64,000 bases of DNA, from NCBI GenBank assembly GCA_001936135.1, contig CP012810.1, positions 1,302,001 to 1,366,000 on the forward strand, given 5' to 3'. Below the pieces are notes generated by a model. It made no database searches. It was not told the DNA's origin and saw only the letters and a program-made list of their open reading frames with translations. The translations under genes and the position numbers were made by a program. Origin of the DNA: Saccharomycopsis fibuligera x Saccharomycopsis cf. fibuligera. Its lineage: Eukaryota > Ascomycota > Saccharomycetes > Ascoideales > Saccharomycopsidaceae. Of the stretch, positions 59,491 to 64,000 are shown in pieces; within the stretch, counting starts at the first letter, position 1, and each line of letters opens with the position of its first letter.

Positions 59491-60550
59491 CTTACAATAA
59501 AAAATATATGTGTATGGGCAAAATAATAATGCATATTTTCGTGATAAGCATCATGTGTTTATTAATTTTCTGGCTTAAAACACTTTCTTTTATAAGAGTT
59601 TATGGAAACGTTATTGTGAATAACCTATTGGCTAATCAATGGTATGAAGGTTTCAATAAAGGGCCAGCTACTTAGCTTAATAGCTATTTACAAAAAAATA
59701 TTGTCACTTCACTAACATTCCTCACAATGGAATTTGGTTAAATATCTGTATAAGGTTTTATCGGGGAAGAAGTAATCTTCAGTGCTGTGTGGTTTCAGTC
59801 TTTCTTTTTTTTTTGTTAATGTTGTGTATGAGTTTGTGCAAACTAGAAATGCTGCCAACAGGATCCTACATTCATGTAAAATAAATTAGGAAAAACATAA
59901 GCAACCAGAAGTTTCAAAACTAATCATTTAGTTCTTTGTTAAAAGGTATCTCTCAGCGAACTCAATATTTATAAACTTTCTTCCAGATCTGCATGCTATC
60001 GGCTAACGAGCAAACTATACATAGCATTCCTTAAAAACATTCCGTCTAGTTCCTCTTTCAGTTTCTAAAATAGCAGCTGTTTACTATCTTAGGACTCTGT
60101 TGGAAGTCAACATCTGCGTAGTGATATTCAAATTTTATATTTAATTTAAACTTATTTGTTTAAACTGTATGCTTCTAGTATGATGCTACTGTGATACTTG
60201 GGGAATTTTGCTCTGTTCGAATTATGCAACGAATGAAGAATAGGAAAAGTCTGTGGCTATTGCTTATAAAACAGAAACCATTTCTCTAAAAATACAGTTA
60301 TGGTGCCTGAAGTTCTTGTTTAAGAAAACTCTTCCGATGTTAAAGAAAGCTTATAGACTGCAGCATGCCAAACTCAAATACGGAATCCGAGGGCACAATC
60401 ACGTTACCGTAGAAAACATGCATGCTCTTTTTTAACTCTTCTTGCTGGAAGGAGATAATTATTCACACTACTTTAGTCAAAGACTATTACCTTGAAAGGT
60501 CATAAATCATACTGTGTTCAACATAATTAACCACAATATCAAAAAGAAAC
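59491..60550. other. 1-kb spacer between TRM12 and the PITH gene
   Basis: AT-rich, with no convincing gene. A frame at 60253-60435 starts only at GTG and shows no motif. It probably contains the 3' region of TRM12 and the promoter of the next gene. The length leaves room for an unrecognised RNA gene. Confidence 0.5.
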
Positions 60551-61258
60551 ATGTCTTGTCATCATGAACATAGCCATGGTGGGAATCACCATCACCATGA
60601 TGAATCCGACCATGTTTTGCCAATTCCTACAAATTCCGCACAGAACCTTCGCACGCAAATTGACTTCCAAAAGCTTACTGGCTTGAATATCGAGCAACAA
60701 AATAGCGAAATTTACAAGATCTTTGATAAACATGAAGAGACAAAATATCAAATATCTGATTACATAAAGTCAGATGCTGATGAACAAGTTATTTTAAATA
60801 TACCATTTTTGAATAGCAGTGTTAAGTTATATTCCATAATATTAAAAACTAGCAGTGGCGAGTCATGTCCAAAGACAATTAAGTTGTTCAAGAATAAAAA
60901 CAATATCGATTTTGATCATGTTGAGGCAGCAAAAGCAGATTTTGTTCTTAATCATCCAAACATTGGCTTTGAAGAGGAAGATGATGATAATGAGGTTGGA
61001 GAAGATAAAAACGAAGATAATTTCGTAGAGCACTTCTTACCTAGACATGTGTTTACCAATGTTACGCAGCTAACATTATTTATAGAAAATGTTCATGGAG
61101 ATGAAGACTATACAAAAATCTATTATGTGGAGCTTAGAGGCGAATTTAAAAAATTGTCAAAAGATCCATTGATCACCCTATATGAATCGGCAGCTAATCC
61201 AGCAGATCATAAAAACTTAGCTTCCGCCTCCGACATGAATCAGCATTCAATACAGTAA
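60551..61258 (+). CDS. PITH-domain protein (PITHD1/TXNL1-type)
   Basis: 235 residues. The N-terminus is a His-rich, possibly metal-binding stretch (MSCHHEHSHGGNHHHHDESD). The PITH domain then covers ~25-205, with LTGLNIEQQNSEIYKIFDKH, DADEQVILNIPFLNSSVKLY and CPKTIKLFKNKNNIDFDH, closing with FTNVTQLTLFIENVHGDEDY and YYVELRGEF. The PITH domain is the proteasome-interacting domain first described in thioredoxin-like protein 1. Here no thioredoxin domain is fused, as in PITHD1. An acidic loop (EEEDDDNEVGEDKNEDN) lies near 140-157. It is likely to act on or near the 26S proteasome, but this is inferred from family only. I do not recall an obvious S. cerevisiae orthologue. Confidence 0.9.
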   Translation: MSCHHEHSHGGNHHHHDESDHVLPIPTNSAQNLRTQIDFQKLTGLNIEQQNSEIYKIFDKHEETKYQISDYIKSDADEQVILNIPFLNSSVKLYSIILKTSSGESCPKTIKLFKNKNNIDFDHVEAAKADFVLNHPNIGFEEEDDDNEVGEDKNEDNFVEHFLPRHVFTNVTQLTLFIENVHGDEDYTKIYYVELRGEFKKLSKDPLITLYESAANPADHKNLASASDMNQHSIQ

Positions 61259-61472
61259 ATTATTTGATGAAATTAATCAATGAAATATGACTGACTAGAA
61301 TGCAAAATGGATTTTGGTGTTGCTGAGCTATTGCGCATATTTCCCCGGGTTGTGATACTTTATGAAACAAAAATTCAGTTATAAATAGGCCTATGATGCT
61401 ATTCTCATATGGAGCCAATTTCATAAACCTGAGCAGCAACTTGTTGCTTTGTATAAGAAGGCATTTTAAAAC

Positions 61473-62180
61473 TTAGGCAGCTAATAACTGCTCACTTTTT
61501 TGCTTATGGGTGGTATCGCTTTCTGTCTGTTTTGGTTTCTCCTCCTTCTCCTCCTCTTCTTTTTCTTCCAGTTTAATTTCTATATTAGGATCAACGTTTG
61601 GAAATATAGGTATGTTGTCAGTTTTTGGTATACTTGTAATCTTGTCAACCAAACCTTCAGCTTCATTGCTATTGGTTTCACCCTTCACTTCCTTCTCCAA
61701 CTTAGCCATATCTTCTTCGATTTCATCATCATTAATGTTGTTTAGGTTTCCATGACTTATTAAATCACTAACTTCGTTCTGTATATCTATTTGATTACGT
61801 GCTTCGTCCATGACTGAATCTACCTTATTTGCATTGCACTCTTTATTCAACACTTTTAAAATCTGACTACCTTGTTGCAAACTCTGGATGAAGTCTTTTT
61901 CAATCAACTTGATTTGAATGGTAGATATGAGTTCTTCAAGTGTATCTATCTGCCCTAGCGTCTTACCGAGAAGTTGCTGGTGTGCTTTTCTACGCTTCAC
62001 ATAAGCGAGAGCTCTCTGCCTATCTTTCCTTGCGAGACATGCTTTTGCTTGATCAATGTCATTATTGATCAAAAGCCCCAAATTCGTGTTGTACTTAATG
62101 AGAGAATCGCGCTGGAGCTTTAACTTGAAGATTGCTTGATCATTTTTGTTGATCGTTGGAGTAGACGAGGACTGTCCCAT
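61473..62180 (-). CDS. VPS20: ESCRT-III subunit Vps20 (CHMP6)
   Basis: 235 residues. It begins MGQSSSTPTI, an N-myristoylation signal (Gly2, Ser6) diagnostic of Vps20 among Snf7-family proteins. The basic helical core follows (AIFKLKLQRDSLIKYNTNLG, ARKDRQRALAYVKRRKAHQQ, LLGKTLGQIDTLEELISTIQ). The C-terminal part is acidic and Glu/Lys rich (EEKEEEEKEEKPKQ). Vps20 is recruited by ESCRT-II (Vps25) and nucleates Snf7 polymerisation on endosomes during multivesicular body formation. Length agrees with the 221 residues of S. cerevisiae Vps20. It is divergent from the TBC-domain gene. Confidence 0.92.
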   Translation of the reverse strand: MGQSSSTPTINKNDQAIFKLKLQRDSLIKYNTNLGLLINNDIDQAKACLARKDRQRALAYVKRRKAHQQLLGKTLGQIDTLEELISTIQIKLIEKDFIQSLQQGSQILKVLNKECNANKVDSVMDEARNQIDIQNEVSDLISHGNLNNINDDEIEEDMAKLEKEVKGETNSNEAEGLVDKITSIPKTDNIPIFPNVDPNIEIKLEEKEEEEKEEKPKQTESDTTHKQKSEQLLAA

Positions 62181-63118
62181 AACTGAATCTGATAATAGTA
62201 GGCTGTGTGAAGGGGGCCCATAACACTAATATGCTGAGTGATGAGATGTCGTTTGATTGTGTCCTTTCGCCTCTGCAAATACGTTTTTGTTATCAACGGA
62301 GACAGACAACAGCAGACGCTACCCCAAGCAGTTTTATGCGAGAGTATGCTATTATCACAATACTACAAAGTAAATTACACTCGAATTCCTATTACATAAT
62401 ATATTACAATTGGTTTGGCATGTGACTCCCGTAGAATGCAATATAATGTATAATAACGCTCTTCTACGCGTCCACGACGCACTCCCTGCAGTGCCATCCC
62501 TTTTCTGCTTGAAGCGATTAAAATCTGCGTTAAAAGAAAGAGAAAAAAATTTGTGTCACTTATTAGGTGCTGTTCGCTCCTTACAGCTAGCTCATCCGGC
62601 TCTGTTGATATTCTCTTTTTGCCAGTTTTTGTTGTTTTACTTATTTTATCTTGTCACTCCTTTAATACCAGTATAGTATTTTCAAACCTGTTCATTCCTT
62701 TCTGTCGTTTGTGATATACTAGCTTTAATTTTTGGATCTCATTTTTACTCTTTTTTTTTCTACTCTGTTTATAAATCCCATTCGCTCCTTTAACGCCTAA
62801 TCTAAAGATCCACTATCCTGAAGTCCGGCTACTTCTGACATCTGTTTTTTGAAGTGGCTCACCAATTATAATTACTGCTAACTTTGTCTTTGGTTAGCAG
62901 TTCGAATATTATATTATCTAGCGAGAAAAATACCAGTTATACTATCAATTTTATTATCATTTTATTATATTACATCTAGTGTGCCTACCTGTCATTATCA
63001 ACTAGGCACGATAGCATCTCATATTTATTCATAAAAGCTAACTAAAAAAAAAAACAAAAAAACTGATAATAAAAGAACTATCACAGCAGCAAAGAAACCT
63101 GTTTGACGAGATTACAAA
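62181..63118. promoter_or_regulatory. divergent promoter of VPS20 and the TBC gene
   Basis: 938 bp. The part near the TBC gene has T-rich and then A-rich tracts (62,750-62,760 and 63,044-63,061) typical of a yeast core promoter and leader. The frames at 62207-62425 and 62410-62676 show no motif. No specific site was identified. Confidence 0.45.
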
Positions 63119-64000
63119 ATGTCTGATATTCTCCTTGAAATTGAGTCCTCGTTGGCTGATCAGGAAAACTCGTCTAACTCCATTCATTTAATGTTGCAGA
63201 ACTTAAAAGACGACATACAAGACACTTTGAATGATGAAATGAATGTTCCTGCTAGCAAAATTTCTAAAGACGAAATTGTCAATATTTTGAAGCATAGCGA
63301 TGACGTTGATGTTGCATTGGTTTGTCCAAAGTGTGACAATTTCCTTTTTGCTAATGATACTGATGCTAAAGTCGGTAAACTTACAGAGTCCTCTCAGGAG
63401 TGCTGCAGGGAATTTTTCAAGAAATCTCACGAAATCTCAAGAACAAACTTGGACTACTGGTACCATTTCTTAAATAACCCATTCAAGACTATTCACACTT
63501 TGCCAAATTATACTAGATTTTTATTCTACTCTACTGAAGGTATCCCAACTCAGTTAAGATCTAGAGTCTGGGGATTATTATTGAATAGTTCTGACAACTT
63601 TGGCAAAATTAATAATGACTGGTGTGAAAATTTGTTTGATAACTTGAATGACGAAAACTCACCTTATTTGAGAGTTATTGTTAACGATTTAAACAGAATT
63701 TTCCCAAGTTTGGACTATTTTCAAAACGAAGACTTAGGTCAAGCTAATTTGAAAAACATCTTGAATGCCTATTCCTTGTATGATGCAGAAATTGGATATT
63801 GCCAGGGTTTACCGTTTTTAATTGCGTTGATTCTCTTTCACTTCAAATCTAACCCTATGACATTTTTAGCTGCCATTAACATTTTTGAAAAAAAAAAGAA
63901 CTTGAACTTCAAAAAGATTTTTGATGAGAAAATGTCTGGATTGAAATTATGGTTTTACCAATTTGACGAAATATTCAAGAAACATAGTCCTGAATTGTAT
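63119..64000 (+). CDS. TBC-domain Rab GTPase-activating protein, 3' end outside the window
   Basis: The ATG at 63119 opens a frame of 294 codons that runs off the right edge. A short Cys-bearing stretch (ALVCPKCDNFLFAND) occurs near residue 65. The TBC domain starts near residue 140 with EGIPTQLRSRVWGLLL and contains both catalytic fingers: VIVNDLNRIFPSL (IxxDxxR, arginine) and DAEIGYCQGLPFLIAL (YxQ, glutamine). NILNAYSLYDAEIGYCQG and LKLWFYQFDEIFKKHSPELY recall the Gyp5/Gyl1 class acting on Ypt1/Sec4 in exocytosis. The GAP should be active on its Rab. The exact paralogue cannot be decided from this fragment. Confidence 0.85.
   Translation, partial: MSDILLEIESSLADQENSSNSIHLMLQNLKDDIQDTLNDEMNVPASKISKDEIVNILKHSDDVDVALVCPKCDNFLFANDTDAKVGKLTESSQECCREFFKKSHEISRTNLDYWYHFLNNPFKTIHTLPNYTRFLFYSTEGIPTQLRSRVWGLLLNSSDNFGKINNDWCENLFDNLNDENSPYLRVIVNDLNRIFPSLDYFQNEDLGQANLKNILNAYSLYDAEIGYCQGLPFLIALILFHFKSNPMTFLAAINIFEKKKNLNFKKIFDEKMSGLKLWFYQFDEIFKKHSPELY

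Noticed and set aside
60253-60435. A 60-codon + strand frame upstream of the PITH gene.
   Set aside because: It starts only at GTG and has no recognisable motif or conserved character.

Overview
This window is nuclear DNA from a budding yeast (Saccharomycotina). It is AT-rich, protein genes are mostly uninterrupted, and the few introns are yeast-like: donors GTATGT, GTACGT and GTAAGT, with TACTAAC-type branch sites 10-20 bases before the acceptor. Many proteins are recognisable orthologues of S. cerevisiae genes (TOM40, SFM1, TRS31, ARD1, PRP3, SEF1, ICE2, AVT7, TRM12, VPS20, RPL43). A CBS/PB1 protein and a PITH protein, which I do not recall from S. cerevisiae, and a LINE-type reverse transcriptase relic point away from the Saccharomyces genus itself. 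CTG codons are scarce, but I could not decide whether CUG is read as Ser or Leu, so the clade is left open.

Layout. 1-12,210 is a gene-poor, AT-rich region. It has one convincing ORF (3062-3658, a putative mitochondrial protein), short decayed coding traces, tandem 7- and 14-base repeats, 25-30 base A/T runs and a perfect 15-bp hairpin. 12,211-18,992 holds a small conserved basic-tailed protein, an ER cyclophilin ending in KDEL, a probable USA1 (ERAD scaffold) divergent from it, TOM40 and a microprotein ORF. 19,180-23,620 is a mobile-element and tRNA island: a broken gene, a 129-bp repeat pair, tRNA-Phe (with intron), tRNA-His, a 5'-truncated frameshifted LINE relic, and a pair of 93-bp identical repeats with decayed flanks.

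23,960-38,000 is gene-dense: ARD1, TRS31, AHC1-SFM1 (neighbours in S. cerevisiae too), PRP3, ATP19 (two introns), a large coiled-coil protein, a CBS/PB1 tail-anchored protein with a 5' intron, and SHP1. 38,259-49,260 holds a mitochondrial RNase II-like protein of the DSS1 family whose active-site motifs look destroyed, a KTR/MNT mannosyltransferase, RPL43 with its start codon split by an intron, AVT7 and a ceramide synthase. 51,250 to the end holds SEF1, ICE2, TRM12, a PITH-domain protein, VPS20 and a TBC-domain Rab GAP cut off by the window edge. ICE2 and AVT7 also lie close together in S. cerevisiae.

The genes are ordinary housekeeping and do not form one pathway. ER quality control and ER lipid functions recur (cyclophilin, USA1, SHP1, ICE2, ceramide synthase), as do mitochondrial functions (TOM40, ATP19, DSS1-like). 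The best leads are the apparently dead DSS1-like exoribonuclease, the two repeat families in the tRNA island, and the 12-kb gene desert.
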